DNA of 64,000 nt from Eucalyptus grandis (GCF_016545825.1 NC_052614.1:41510072-41574071); one strand, 5' to 3'; positions 43,653-56,735 are shown, counted from the stretch's first letter. The notes: generated by a model from the sequence alone, not told the origin. Made by a program: numbers and translations.

Positions 43653-44865
43653 TGTGACATCCAGATTTTCGGGTTCTTATTTCAACTGGATAAATAGGGC
43701 CGTTTTCGTTCAATTGAAGCCATGGATTGTGAAATTGGGATGCATGTGGGCTATGTTGGTAAGGAAAAATACCAATTGGAATGACGAGGTGTTGAATGAA
43801 ATTATGGGAGTCAATTTGATTTATTTCAAGAGGAATTAAGGCCCAATTGGAAAGAAAACCTAGCAAAATTCGTATGCCACAATTACCCCCATATTTTGGC
43901 CTACCTAAATGCTTCTAGAAGGGGCAAAGTTGTCAAGAAATGGTGGGTGGAAGGTGACATCACATGATGTCATGGTGGCCCATGTGTGATGACCTAAGAG
44001 AGAGAGTGTGTGAGAGGAAGAGGGGAAATTGAATTTTTCTTCCTCCCCTCTCTCCTCCGTCGACGGATCCTCCCCCATCTTCTCCTTTTTCTTCAAAAAC
44101 TCCATAAGAGCCGAAGACCACCGAAGACCGAGCTGCCGTCGCGCTTCGCCGCCGTCGTCGCACGCCCGCAAGCCACCGGAGTTGCTTGCGCGCACCCAAG
44201 CTCCGCCGTCGAGCCGCCGTCCGCACGCCTCCGCCCCTCTCCCTCCTCTTATTTTTCAAACGAAACGAAGACCGAGGGACAACAGCCATGTCGCCCAAAG
44301 CCGGAGCCGCCATCACCGTCGCGCCGGAGCTGCTGTCGCCACCGTTGAGGATTGCCCGCACGCCCTCCGCCCTCTCTCTCTTTCGTCGAGCTCTGTCCTC
44401 CATCTCCGGTTCTTGAGGACAAAACCCAACGAAAGTCGAGCCGCCGCACATCACCATCGGAGCCGCCTTTCGTCGACATCGTCGCTCACCGCAGCCGGAG
44501 CCGCCGTCGCTACTCCGCCCCACCAACGCCTCCTTAGCACGCAGCTCCGCCTTCAGCTACGTCATCCCTAGCTTGGCCGATGTCCCCCCGAACCGCTAAA
44601 CCCGGCTCGTGCAAGAGCCGTCGGAGCTTCCTCTGACCACCTCCGGCCACCGTGAAGCCCCGCGTAGGTTCGATTCGGCCCCTCCGTCCATTTCTAACCC
44701 AACCTAGCTCCGGATCTGCCCTCCTTCGCCCCCAACCACCAGTGCACAGAGAAGAAGAAAATGGGTATGGCAGCCCCTTCATGGGCCGTTTTGGCCACCT
44801 TCCCAAGCCCAGATGCTCGGCCCGCTTTGAGGAAAGTCCATCCTCGCATCGAGCCCGTCGTTTTG

Positions 44866-44882
44866 AGTGAGTTTTACTCACT
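44866..44882 (+). other. AGTGAGT-N3-ACTCACT inverted repeat, 3' LTR
   Basis: Identical to 38340-38356, at the end of the GC-rich block. Confidence 0.65.
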
Positions 44883-45701
44883 AATGCCTTCTTAGTGCAC
44901 TAATTATACTCAAAGGTTGATTAGTGTTAATTAAGTGTAATTAGGTTGTTAGATTAGAATTGATTAGTGATTATTAGTTAATTGCTTTGCATATTAGTTG
45001 TGTGATTAGTGTAATTAGATATAGAATTGCATGTAGTATTTATTGGATGCTTCTTGGGATTTTTCCGTCCCTTATCGGGTGTTAATTAGGCGATTTGGGC
45101 CTAATTGGAATGTTTAGGAATTAAATATTAATTTTGAAATTAATTATTTAAATTATTTATTTTCCGAAAATTCAACCGGGATGGCCAAAGTGACCGGGAT
45201 TTTATGCTGATGATCGTGGTGCAGTCCGTTTATTTAATTGAGCTTTATATTGTACTAAATTGAATTTATTGTATTTATTTATTTAATTTTCGAAATTAAT
45301 TATTTAATTATTTATTTTTCGGAAATTCAACTAGGATGGCCAAGTGACCGGAATTTCGTGCTGATTGTCGTGGAGCAATCTATTTATTTATTTGAGCTTT
45401 AATTTGTGTCGAAATGATTTAAAGGTGCATTTTTGAGTTATGTTATTAAATAATGAAATTTTGGCCTTGTGATTGAGAATTGGTCGGGTATCGGTTGTTA
45501 GTATCGAAAGTGAGTTGCTAAATCACCTGGAGAATGCACGTGGCCCAGTGAATTGGAATGTTACTTGGGAAAGACATGTGGCTCGGTGATTAGATATGTC
45601 ATCTTGGCGAAAAGGTAGCCTTAGAGAATGCACGTGGCTCGGAGACTCGGTATGTCTTCCTGGAGAATGCATGTGGCTCGATGACATAGTATGGCATTGT
45701 T

Positions 45702-45812
45702 GAGAGGGTCGGGTGAGACCGTAAAGCCACTAGATCTCGAGAGGGTCGGGTGGGACCGTAAAGCCACTAGATCTCGAGAGGGTCGAGTGGGACCGTAAAG
45801 CCACTAAATCTA
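45702..45812 (+). repeat. 37-bp tandem repeat, three units
   Basis: GAGAGGGTCGGGTGGGACCG-type units start at 45702, 45739 and 45776. The 5' LTR has two (39080 and 39117), so unit number differs between the two LTRs of one element. Confidence 0.85.
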
Positions 45813-46070
45813 AGGAATTGCTTGGTATGGGATGAATGACCTAGAAATGATTCGACTGGCTTGTAATCGACTAGGTTGATTGATCGATGATTCGATCTGA
45901 GAGTGTCTTGATGTGATTTATTGCCTTGGTTTGATGTTGTGAATTGAATGATTCAAGGGAGATGATCGTGAGTGGTCTTCCTGATGTGACATCGACTAAG
46001 TCGATTAGATCGATGCTTCGATCTTTGATGTGATTGCTTGTGTACCTATTCGATCTGTGCTAATATGCAG

Positions 46071-46331
46071 GTGGAATCTGAGGCTAAGGTAAGTCCTCTA
46101 ACTCATGTTGTGCGTAGATAGCCCTAAGGTGTATTAGTTTACTAATCGGGTCTTAGGAGGTAGAACTTGCTGAGACGTTGTCTTAGTGGTTATTGAATAA
46201 CCATTTCAGGACCTGGATAGGAGCCTAAGGAGCATGAATTTGACGAGGAGATCCTTGTTGAGGAACCCGAAGAGGAGTACGTGGAGGAGGACCCCGAGTA
46301 TGACATCGAGTACGACCCGGATGAGGACTGA
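46071..46331 (+). pseudogene. Possible spliced acidic ORF in the 3' LTR
   Basis: Counterpart of 39412-39672: GTGGAATCTGAGGCTAAG (46071-46088) between ATATGCAG and GTAAGT, then an acceptor CATTTCAG and a second exon from 46210. Here one base is missing near 46218, which breaks the phase. The end is clean: EYDPDED followed by TGA (46329-46331), probably the original stop. The two LTRs therefore carry different lesions in the same frame. Confidence 0.45.
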
Positions 46332-46637
46332 GATCCCGTCCTGTCTTGTCAGACCTTGTTTGCATGTGAATAGATGTTAGACCAAAGTTGCGTATACATA
46401 GTATTGTAGAATACTATGAGATACATGTAAAAAGATGTAGTTGTGAATTTTCAGTAAGGAAAATATATGGCCTGCTTTTCTATCCCATTGCTTTATTGTC
46501 TGGGGAATTATAATTGCTTCCGCGTGTGCATATACAAATGAAAGGGTCAGCGATACATAGTCATGGGATATCGCTTTTTAAAATCGACCAAAAGTAAGGG
46601 ATGTGTGCGTGCCTGAGGGTCGGGGCGTGACAGTAAC

Positions 46638-48734
46638 TCTCGATGCCAAGAAAGAAATTTCGAGGTTGAGATGGACGACTTGTACTACATGATCATAATT
46701 GGAGTGGCATCCACCTCAACACCATCCTAAGAAATCTTGTGCGGCCTAGGTTCGACGGCAGGTCGTGTGTGCTAAAATATAGTGTGATGCAAATAATATA
46801 TGCACGACCGTTTATAAACAAGCACCACTTCAAAAGTTCAAAACATAAACATTCATTCACAACTCCACACCATTAAGACAAGGGTTAACAACCACTCCCC
46901 CTTTATAACTCCCAACTAAAAAAAAAAAACATTTAACAATCACGTTAGGGACATGCTTGGTTTTCTCGTTGCTAAACAAAAATTACTTTTGAACAAAATA
47001 GATTTAGGCCTAAGTCCTCTAAGGTTTGAATCAAGTCCCTAGCAGAGTCGCCAAGCTGTCGCAACCTAGCCCTTGGGGGAGGAAATAGGGTTCATAAGAA
47101 TTTTATAACAATGAGTTGTTACTAGTCTATTGGGACCAGCTAGAAGCTAAGTGAGGCATGAGAGTGTACCTCACTTCCTACGCAACTAGAAAACCTAGGT
47201 TCGGGGAGTTGATTATACTAATTAACTAATTAGTGCCATTTTAGTACCTAATCATGTTCATTTAAAAAAATGATGTTTTTGTCAAGCAGTCTGGATTGAT
47301 TTCATACTTATCCATTAACATATGAAGTGATCATACGGGTGCACAATCATTAATGTAATAATTAGCAACCAAGGAAGCATTAAATACATTTCACGAGATG
47401 GCAAAGATTTAACTCTAAGAAAAGATAAATGCTAATCCCAACTAGACTAAAGGGGAGCTAAAATCAATGTACTAATATTACGCAATTAAGCGCATTCGTC
47501 TTTAAGGACAACTAAAACCTTAAGGTAAAGCCCTAATGGCTTAGTCAATTTTGAGCAAGATTCTAAATTGAAAGACTTCCATTTTTTACGAGAAAATAAC
47601 CCAAAAGGTTAATTTTAAATTTTTGTAGATTTTTAAAATTTTAAACTTTTTAGAATTTTGGATTTTTTAAAAAAAAAAAATTGAATTTTCGAATTTTCCA
47701 AAACATTATGGATTTTTTTAAATCTTTTTCAATTTTTTTTATTTTTCTAGTTACTATTGAAATGTTTAGAATTTTCCAAATTTTGGAAATTTCTGGGACT
47801 TTTTGAACTTTTCTTAATTTTTTAAATATTTTTGATTTTTTTTTAAAATTCAAAATTTTTAATATTATCTGAAATTTTTGAATTTTTTAATATTCTCTAA
47901 ATGCTTTTGGATTTTTATTATTTTTCGAAAAAATTTAATTAATTTTTTTGAATGAATTTTTTAATATATTTTTAATATTTAATACTATTGTATTCGGGAT
48001 AGCGGGTTCGGACCATAAACCCGATTCAACTTGCTGACTTGAACCAAACCTGGATCCGACTCAATCGAATTTAAAAAGAAAAACATTTCTATGCTTTTTT
48101 TTTTTAAAAAAGATTATATTTTTCTTTCTTATTCTCCTTTTGTCTTTTCCCTATTTTATCTTATTTCCCTGCACTCCTTTGCGACTCCTCCTTCCAAGCC
48201 AACTTTTGCTTCTTCTTTTTTTTTTTTTCTCTATTTTCACTTTTTTTTGCACCTTTTTTCTTTGATTTCTTCTTTCTACCCGTCTTCTTCTTCGCGACAG
48301 CTCCTTTGCATCCTCTTCACCGAGCTTCTTTTTCCATGGATTTCAATCGAACCCATACAACCCGAAACAATAACATTGTTCGAAGGCGTTGTCACCGGCA
48401 CCCACAACGAGCGTCCATTTTGACCACCACTCGCCGACCAACCTCTCCGCTGATTTCTTTTTGTCATCAAGCAGCCATTGTCGGCCACAAAGCGAGAAAC
48501 GCAAAACAATATAAAAGATGACAGTGGCGAGGATAGTGAAATGAACAAACAACCAAAGCCGGGGCATGTTAATAAAAAAAACCTCGACAAAACAAATCGA
48601 CATGAAGACGCTCAGTTTTGGCCGAAACGGCAAAGCAAGACTAGATCTCGGTGAAGCTTTTCATTGAGCAGGTTGTGTGCATCATCGAATAAGTGGTCTC
48701 CAGCTCAAACATGTCTCGAGCCTAGGCTACATGC
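46638..48734. other. Unassigned AT-rich sequence between chromovirus and copia C
   Basis: No gene recognised. GCAGAGTCGCCAAGCTGTCG (47041-47060) resembles sequence near LTR ends of some plant gypsy elements, but no pair was found. From 47580 to 47960 it is an AT homopolymer-rich tract. 48230-48730 has Ser/Thr/Pro-rich frames on both strands with no domain. Confidence 0.4.
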
Positions 48735-48931
48735 TAAAGGAGGGACCTTAGTGCTATTTATAAAGTTTTGGATAGACCCTCTCATCACAGATCAGACCCA
48801 ACTCGGTCCACACAATGCTAGGCCCATATTTGACCATTAAGAAAACCTTATGCCTTACCTTATTAGAGCAACCCCGTAAAATGGTAATTACAATCTCAAT
48901 TAATGTAGCCCACATAAGGAAAACTCTTACA
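48735..48931 (-). mobile_element. 3' LTR of copia C, partial
   Basis: Similar to 55035-55229 with scattered substitutions, ending ACTCTTACA. A weak match TGTCGGCCAC at 48479 to the other LTR's start would give the right length (453 bp), but the intervening sequence does not align. Confidence 0.75.
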
Positions 48932-48942
48932 TTCTCCCACTT
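48932..48942 (-). promoter_or_regulatory. Polypurine tract of copia C
   Basis: TTCTCCCACTT reads AAGTGGGAGAA on the sense strand, adjoining the 3' LTR; nearly the same as in copia B. Confidence 0.85.
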
Positions 48943-49514
48943 GGGCTATATTAATTGAGACTGTACTTTATGTGTGAACATTTATGTTGGTCTAGTGGCA
49001 ATTCTTAATAGTCAATCCTATCCCATAAAGTCTCCAACATAGAATCATGACGGTAATTGCTTGTATTCATACAGAGCCTTCCATGGTCACGAATGCTTTC
49101 AACTTTATTTATATGAATTCAATATGGTTGTGTGGCAAATGGATAACACCTCATAAAGAGCAATACTTTATGTGTTATCCCCCTTGTCAGTCACTATACT
49201 CTTACCTTAAGTGTCACAGAAAACCGGATATGCCACTAGAGAATATTTTTATGGTTCTAATGAACCAACATATATCTTATCTTTGTGGTTAACCTTTCTT
49301 TATGTGTAATCAAGACATATGTTCAAAGTTGATAACTAGATGCCCCCAAGCCTTCACTTAAAGCTTACACAATATCTTGAGATTTTCATTACATATAATC
49401 AATTTAATATGATGACCACGCATTCATGAACACTTTATTGAATGTGAAACATATATAAACTTTATTAGAGCAAAATCAAAACAGCTCCCACTATACAACA
49501 GCATCCAATGATGC

Positions 49515-49610
49515 TTCTTAGCCCATGTTCACAACATGTTGTTCAAGTACACAAGGGCGGAAATCTTTAATTAGTGGGTCTACAACCACATCATATGTGG
49601 AAATATGCTT
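49515..49610 (-). pseudogene. C-terminal pol scrap of copia C
   Basis: Minus-strand DVVVDPLIKDFRPCV followed by EQHVVNMG corresponds to the copia pol end (ADPLTKGL-P-V-F-x-HV-x-MG). Confidence 0.65.
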
Positions 49611-50664
49611 TATTGTAGTGTCACCATTATGTATTGTTTCTTTATGGTCAGAAACCTGACCATCATATATCTAGACCCCTCAAGACCCTTATTGTTGTTG
49701 ACAAACAACACTGAAGAGTTATTGTCTCGATATAATCGTATGGGTCTATTCATAATATCAAATATGTATCAAATATGATCAACTCTTTAATGAGGTTTCA
49801 AAGTCACATATCCTGAGTAACAGCTAAAAGTCATGTTATAAACTATGTATATACAATAAAAGATAATATAGATTTCTGTTTATCACTTTGTCATAACACT
49901 GCACATTTTGCTAATACAAATATATATTGTGTTATCAACTTCTTGTTATCCTTATAGTTAGTAAAATTTGCATTCGAATACCCTATTAGCTCTAGATCTG
50001 AACATATTTGTTAGTATATAGTTTTTTTTTTTTATCATTTTCAGTGTCTCAAAACCTCATTGGCAGCAATCCAGTGATTATGTCTTAGACTCGACTAATA
50101 TCTGCCTAAAAGTTTTGATGCAAAAGCAACATCTAGCCTAGTGAAGACTTAAGCATGTGTGATACTTGTAAATACACTAGCATAAAGTGTATCCTTTATT
50201 TGGATTTTCCCAAAATTTGAATAAGGACAATGCCAGATATTCAATCTATCAGCCCTAACAACAGCAAGAACTCCTAGCTTATTGAATATTTTCAAAATAC
50301 AATCAACATATGCAATATGAGATAAATCTAATATACGCTAAGAACGATCTCTATAGATCTCAATGCCAAGGACAAAAGGTACTTGACTAGAATCCTTCAA
50401 GTCAAAATTCCTCAACAATATCTATTTTATCTTATGCAGTAATCCAATATTGCTATCCCAAGCAAGTTATCACTTACATAGAATATAAGAAAATTAAATT
50501 TTCTCCCACTAACCTTGTAGTATATACACTGATCTACTTTATTCTCAGCAAAATTGAATAAAGTGATAATGCTATAAAACTTCAAGCATCGTCTGATTTA
50601 CAAACTTTCTTAAAGCCATAAATAAGGATTTTCTATTTACACACATGCTTACCCAAATCATCAG

Positions 50665-50730
50665 CTGCAAAACCTTCGGGTTATATCACATAGATTTATC
50701 TATCAAGGTATCCATTGAGAAACACGGTTA
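50665..50730 (-). pseudogene. RT scrap of copia C
   Basis: Minus-strand VFLNGYLDR, stop, IYVI, stop, PEGF matches the RT block TAFLNG-L-EEIYM-QPEGF with two stops. Confidence 0.7.
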
Positions 50731-53700
50731 GAATAATCTATCTAATGTAACTCCATATAAAATGAGCCAGTAATACCATATTCACTCTGAACTAGTCTTT
50801 AGAAAAGACTAAGCTTCTTTTGAGTGAAACCTTTCACTACTAGTTTGAGTTTAAATTTCTTAATATATAATTTGGAATTCCTTTTAGTCTCATACACCCA
50901 TTTGTAGCAGATAAGCTTGTGACCCTCAGTCAATTCAATAGGCTCTCAAACATTATTACGTTTTAAATTGCATCCTGTCTTTCATCATATCCAACCATAA
51001 ATCAGACCGAGGACAAGAAACAACATTTACATATAAGTCACTAGATCGACCACACAACAAATTTCGTAATTATGCTCTCACAGATAAACTATATAGTCCG
51101 GAGGTATAACTGAATGTCTTTTTGTAACAGATCTCTTGAGTGGAACTACTATCATTTTATCTTTCACTTGAGAGGCTTGGGAAACCTTATTAGGAACTGT
51201 ATCAATAACAGTATCCTGAACCTCACAAACTTAGTTTGTTGTGCAAAAGACTCCACAATTGTCTGTATAGGCAAAGACAAAGACACAATGGTCCCCACCG
51301 TACTACTATCTTTAATAGTCTAAGAGTAGTTACTTTATGCATTTTTGTCAAACTCTAGAGACTTCACTGTCTGTAATTCCACAATTCTTGTGCCTCCATT
51401 AGGATAATAAAACATGATATCTCTTTAAATGATCTGGGTATCATATGAGTGGTTCTAGATTCCAACTTACTTAATGTTGGATTATATAATCTCATTTATG
51501 TAGGACGCTCTAAGCCTTAAGATGATTCGAGTCAAGTTTACGTCAAATCCACAACTCAAAAGGGAGCTAATGGAACACATTTTGTAGTGATACGGTTTAA
51601 TGCATATTGGGTTGTTTTGCCTCATAGAAAACTTGATAAATTAATCCTAGTAATCATACACATTATCATGTCCATCATGGTGGAATTACCCCTTTCGCCA
51701 CACCAATTTGTTCCAAGCCTTTTGGGTATAGTAAACTAAGTTATTATCCCAGAATCTTGAAAGTATTTAACAAATGGCCCTTTAAGCTATCCAGCATTGT
51801 CATATTTGTTAAAATACTCACCATTGTGGTCATATCTAACAATCTTTAAAACTCATCCCAACTGTTTCTTGGCTTTAGTTCGAAAAAATTTGAATATATC
51901 CAAAGATTTAGACTTTTCTTTAATCAAAAGGAAATAGTCATTAATATTTCTATACAACTTTACCATTTATGGTTACCAATATCAATGTCAATGAACTCTA
52001 ACAGGTTAGGACTTCAAACTGCAGTTTTCTTCTTTATCTTAATCATCTTGTTTCTACAATAGTCTACTCAAGTCTTTAGGCAACATTTAAAATTAGACAA
52101 AATATCTACAGACATTATCAGTCTTTCTACTCTTTTACTAGACATATAATCAAGATATTCATGCTATAATGCATAAGACTGTTCTTTAGGTAAATCTCTA
52201 TCGGAAACAACATTTTCGATTGTAAAATGACATACATATCCTTAAGAGATGAGCACAATTGGTACAATTCATTTGACACATTGCAGTACCTAACTTTATT
52301 TGACTTGGAAAACATAGAATTAACATTGTTATTTACTTCAAAAGAATAGCTGTACACTTTCAGACATGATACGGAAACTAGGTTTCATCTAAAGAAAAGT
52401 ACATAAAAGTGTTTTTCAATATCAAATGCAAAGCAGAATTCATAGTCAAAACAACATCTCCCACTAAAATGATGTTAAATGTTGTTTCCCGCAATGAGTT
52501 ATGATTCATTCTGATTTGACTTCCTTAGATTTATGAATTCCTTTATGGTAAACAATGTAATTTGTTACACTGCTATCTAGCCACCAAGAACTGGATGAGG
52601 TTTCTGATAGGAATTGAATTCATAAATGAATGTCAATGAATTATTAACTCTAGACTCACGCTTGGACAACCAAGCTTTACATCATTACAATGTCCTTATG
52701 TGTCATTTCTTTCTACAAGAGTGATAAATGACACCATTTCTTTCAAAAGGTATTATCTTGAGATCAAATTGTCAGAATAACCAGCAGTTTTATGAATTCC
52801 CTTATGAGTATGATTCTGGACTTTAAATCTACTATCCATAGGACGTAATCCTTAACCTCATTAGAACCATCACACCTTATGTTGAAAAGTCCTTACATTT
52901 ATACCAATCTCGGTAATAGACAAGATATAATTTCAAGTCACCAACGCTTTCATCATCCTATTAACGGTGCGGGCAACTGATAAACGATTTTTAAGTGTTC
53001 CCAGAATGAAAAGTCTCATGGATGATGGACAAATTCAATTGCCCCTTCCCAAGTAGCAAGGAATACATTATAATTCCATATAACTAACAGTGAGATTCTC
53101 AGCTTATTCAAAACAAGAGTAATATGAACATTTACCAGCATTCGTCTGTGATAGAAAATCATCTTCACTACTTAAAATTTGACCAATAGGAACCTCAATC
53201 ACAATGGAGTTGCCATTACCGATAATGTAACTTAATAACAAGTAGCATATATAATTGGCACCATGTGAGTACTGTGTAATTTGAAAACCTTATAAGCACA
53301 CATCTTGAAAGTTACACGCATCATCATATAAACACCTTTGGGCAAAATACATGACATGCAATTGCATACTCTCCACATGACAGCGGTCATGAGAATATAT
53401 TCTGACATTTCGCAAATTCACCACCTTTGGGTGTACATACTACTAGGGTCAGTCACTCCTCAACCATATGTTGTACATGCATCCCTTCATGAACTAACAC
53501 ATAATTACCTTCTTTGGGAGTATAAACATGCATCAGAATATGAGACATCCCATTACGATATGAGATTGATGTTTCTCAAATTCAATCAAGCGTGCCACTT
53601 TGGCGGTCACAACCCAATTGAATTATTGAAACTCTCTCATATCAGGGATATAAACTTTATAACTCACATTTATTCTATACATGTGATTTTAGACCGGATG

Positions 53701-54060
53701 ACAAGGGCAATTCGTCAATAAAATCACATATCATGCCTATCATATTGCTCCATTCGTTAATACATGCTGAACCTTATACGTGTTATCAAAGAATCAATGC
53801 TCTATCCAATCTTTATGTGATGATATACATGTGAGCTCACAATGTATTTCCAAAACCATAGATAAATACATGAAAAATACACAAAAAATACCCCCAAAAT
53901 TACGTACCTCAGGGTTTCACATGAATTTTCATATCCTTAAAGGCATCAAACCAATGCAAATAAATACACCATAAGGTAAGAAATTCACATACGAGCATGC
54001 CCACATTAATCACGCGCCAAATGAACATCATACGCACCCTCACGCGCAGCTAGAGTGTGC
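50731..54060 (-). other. Gag-pol decay region of copia C
   Basis: AT-rich, with no frame above about 130 codons and no confidently readable domain. By position it should hold integrase, protease and gag. Frames such as 53338-53721 (plus) run against the element and are not supported. Confidence 0.5.
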
Positions 54061-54094
54061 AGCGTGTGAGCGGCACGCGCTGACGTCCTAAACC

Positions 54095-54380
54095 AATCCG
54101 ACTGGCCAACGGTCGAATTGGTCAATGGCTCGTCTGGCTAAGGGTTCGACTGGTCAATGGTCCACCAGGTCGGGTCAACTAGTCGAATCGAGTCGGGTCA
54201 ACCCGGGTCGGGTCAACTTGGTCAACACCAAGTCAAGTCTGTGGTGACGTCATCGGTGACATCACATGCAACGTGGCGGTTGCACGTAAGGCGGCTTACA
54301 TGACGTCATCATCGGACATCTGTCCATGACGGCGGTGAAGTCGACGGGATGACATCACGGATGATGTCATCACTACTAAG
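54095..54380 (-). promoter_or_regulatory. TTGACC and TGACGTCA cluster in copia C leader
   Basis: Six sense-strand TTGACC motifs (54120, 54152, 54173, 54196, 54211, 54220, each six bases) are followed by TGACGTCA at 54245-54252 and 54301-54308. The composition jumps to GC-rich compared with the AT-rich body. The leader part of copia B has the same motif types in the same order. Confidence 0.45.
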
Positions 54381-54765
54381 GCGGTCCACGCGTCGGCACG
54401 CATGAGCACCTGTGCAAGCGCATGAGGCCGCACGGCGGCGCGTGTCGCCAACTCCCAGCACTGCCTTGGCGCGTGAGGCAGATTCCAACATTGTCTAATG
54501 ATGTTCTACCCACCAAAATGCTCGTATGGAAGATCAAAATTCACTTTCACCAGATCAAAATTCACAAAAATGAGCGAAATGTTCCAAGGGTAGGTGAAAT
54601 ATGAAATTCTCATCGTTGGCGCATTTGGCCTCCGCCAGAGGCGTGCCACCCACTGAAACGCTCGGCTCGACAAGACAAATCCAAATACACAATCAAAACC
54701 AAGTTTCAACGAATGAAATTTCCAAAAATGAGCCAAAAGCAACAGTTCGGTTTATTGGCTACAAG

Positions 54766-54777
54766 GCTCTAAAACCA
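54766..54777 (-). promoter_or_regulatory. Primer-binding site of copia C
   Basis: GCTCTAAAACCA reads TGGTTTTAGAGC, a diverged match to TGGTATCAGAGC, two bases from the 5' LTR. Confidence 0.7.
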
Positions 54778-54779
54778 AA

Positions 54780-55229
54780 TGTTGGCCACCGAACCTGCTT
54801 CCTAGGATCGACGTAGCTAGAAAACCGAACATTTAGGAGGAGAATACAAAGGTTTGCATACCTAATTTGGAATCCATCATTCTTTATGCGGAATGACGAC
54901 GATCCAATAGTTAAACGATGATATGACGCTCAAGTTCTTCTCCTCTATGACCCTCGGTTCCTAGCTCGATGAGACCGGCACTCACAGCTTGCCTTATGTG
55001 AGATGAGAGAGAGTTCGTGGAAGAAATGAAGGCTAGAGGAGGGACCTTAGCGTTATTTATAGAGTTTTGGATGGCCCTTTCATCACGGGCCGACCCCAAC
55101 TTGGCCCACACAATGCCAGGCCCATATTTGACCATTAAGAAAACCTTATGCCTTACCTTATTACACCAACCCCATAAAACAGTAATTACAATCTTAATTA
55201 ATGTAGCCCACATAAGGAAAACTCTTACA
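54780..55229 (-). mobile_element. 5' LTR of copia C
   Basis: 450 bp, TGTTGGCCACC...ACTCTTACA. The terminal 195 bp is repeated at 48735-48931. Confidence 0.8.
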
Positions 55230-56094
55230 GGGTTGTCAATGAAGCTTGCGCACGGTTGAGGCTCCCTCTTCTTCTCCATTCAATCTCAGCTATCACTCTC
55301 TCTCGGCCCTTCACTCACTTGGATCTCTCTCTTTAAACTAAGCTCTCTCTCGCTCTCTCCTTGTGTCTGCCCTCAAGCCCTCCGATTCCCACCCTCTACA
55401 AAACGTTGCTCTCCTTCGCACCAAAACCAAAAAAAGCCTCAACCAAAAAAGCTTGTTTCCTCCCCCTCTCCCTTTCATTGTTGCTCTCTCTTGGCCAAAA
55501 TCCCAGCCAAAGAAACCCCCCGGAATGAGCCCTCCTCTCTCCCTCTTAAAGGCGACTAACAAGCGCACATGGCTTCTACCGCTACCAGCTTGCTAGTCAA
55601 CCTGATTCCGACCATCGAATCACTACTATTTTTTCTTTCTACTCCCGTACGTCTCTATCGCCATAGAGAAGCATGCGCTGCATGAGAGAGGAAGGAGGAA
55701 GAAGATGGTACATGGGCTGGGCTAGGGAAAGAAAAATTGAGTTTGGCCCAAGTAAGAAAAAGGAAGGAGGGAAGAAGAAGGGAAAAGAGAGAAGGCCGGA
55801 CCGGCCTAGCCCTAGCCCAATCTCACTTTCTTTTCTTTTTTAAATAATATTTTTTAAAAAAATTCTTTTAATTAATTTTATTTTTGTTTTTTTTTTAAAA
55901 GGCTCAATTTCTATTAATGCAAATGCCTCTAAAGTCTATATGCCATGCAATTTAATGAAAACATGATACATTTTAATGAAAATTATTTTCTTTACTTTTT
56001 ACTTCTTTTTTTAAAATATTTTTTAGAGACTAATCCCTAATTATCTATGCATTTAAGTTTTTTAAAAATGACAAAATTTAGGTGTCAATAGGCC
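55230..56094. other. Unassigned GC/CT-rich then AT-rich sequence
   Basis: 55250-55600 is pyrimidine-rich and resembles the leader blocks of the LTRs in texture, but was not aligned to any. 55850-56070 is T-rich. No gene recognised. Confidence 0.35.
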
Positions 56095-56735
56095 CGGCTT
56101 CCAATTTTCGACCAATTAGTACTTATCCAAAAATTTCAAGCTTGCCAATGAATCGCAAATAATTGAGGCAACCCCCAATATGTTGGTCTTGGAATCCTCA
56201 AAAGTTTGCTGCCTAAAATTGAATTAAAATTCATGGTTAAAATTGATTTAATGCGACTTTAGCAGACCTAAACTATTTGGTGGCTTTTAGGGGTTTTCAC
56301 GCAGTTGACCCATGGTCGATAATTTTCGATCCACATTCGCACCTCTTCAATTATGGATGACCTTTGGTTGTCATGTGATCGCGAGGAATTGATGACTACC
56401 TGTGAATACAAGATCAATAGAAAATCAGTTTATTGTCGTTCGCAACGAGTATCGTAATCGTGCAGAATCATTTGTAGGCCGACTACATTTGTTGTTGATT
56501 TATATCGTTTGCTAATTGACTTATAACAATGCAGTATTGACCTTTATCGATTCTCATGGTCAAGCGGTCTATCCCTGATTGAATTCTCTAGTCTTCTACG
56601 TTCTAATCCTTTATGGCATCTCTTAGTAGATTAGTTAATTCATGAGTGATCAATTCAAAGTAATTTAACTATTAGTGCATTGATAAAATAACTATTTCAT
56701 ATACATTGAGAATAGTCGAATTTCGGGATATCACA
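56095..56735 (-). mobile_element. Gypsy LTR 5' fragment, minus strand
   Basis: Read from 56735 leftwards it begins TGTGATATCCCGAAATT and aligns with 62609-63240 over about 640 bp. Shared parts are GTTATTT-ATC-ATGCAC, TATAAGTCAATTA-CAAACGA, CGAAAATTATC and ACCCCTAAA-GCCACC. It also follows the order of the chromovirus LTR start at 10517. The rest of the LTR is missing or unrecognised beyond 56095. Confidence 0.7.

Larger units (their letters stand above)
37138..46632 (+). mobile_element. Complete but decayed gypsy chromovirus with 2.8-3.0 kb LTRs, TSD GTAAC
   Basis: Direct LTRs (37138-39974 and 43653-46632) are bounded by GTAAC at 37133-37137 and 46633-46637. A perfect tRNA-Met primer site follows the left LTR. 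The internal domain is only about 3.7 kb and has no long frame. Translated scraps show gag zinc-knuckle, RT/RNase H, integrase zinc-binding and the integrase C-terminal block of plant chromoviruses (Tekay/Del-like), in gypsy order. The integrase core is replaced by a fragment of a related LTR. LTRs make up over 60% of the element. It is non-autonomous. Confidence 0.93.
43653..46632 (+). mobile_element. 3' LTR of the chromovirus
   Basis: 2,980 bp partner of 37138-39974. It is longer mainly through extra tandem units: an added GGCTCGGTGATTAG-type block at about 45535-45620 and a third 37-bp unit. GTAAC follows at 46633-46637. Confidence 0.93.
48735..55229 (-). mobile_element. Heavily decayed Ty1/copia element C
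   Basis: About 195 bp at 48735-48931 matches the end of the LTR at 54780-55229 (GGAGGGACCTTAG, GGCCCATATTTGACCATTAA, CTTATGCCTTACCTTATTA). A polypurine tract follows the left LTR, and a tRNA-Met-like primer site precedes the right one, giving minus orientation. No frame over about 130 codons remains in the 5.8 kb interior, yet RT and RNase H scraps are readable. The left LTR does not match beyond 48735, so its outer part is deleted or replaced. No target duplication could be confirmed. Confidence 0.8.

Noticed and set aside
47041..47075. AGTCGCCAAGCTGTCGCAACC as a gypsy (Tat/Ogre-like) LTR or primer-site mark
   Set aside because: Resemblance from memory only; no paired LTR or coding remnant nearby.
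53338..53721. 127-codon plus frame in copia C
   Set aside because: It runs opposite to the element, has no recognised domain, and lies in decayed AT-rich sequence.
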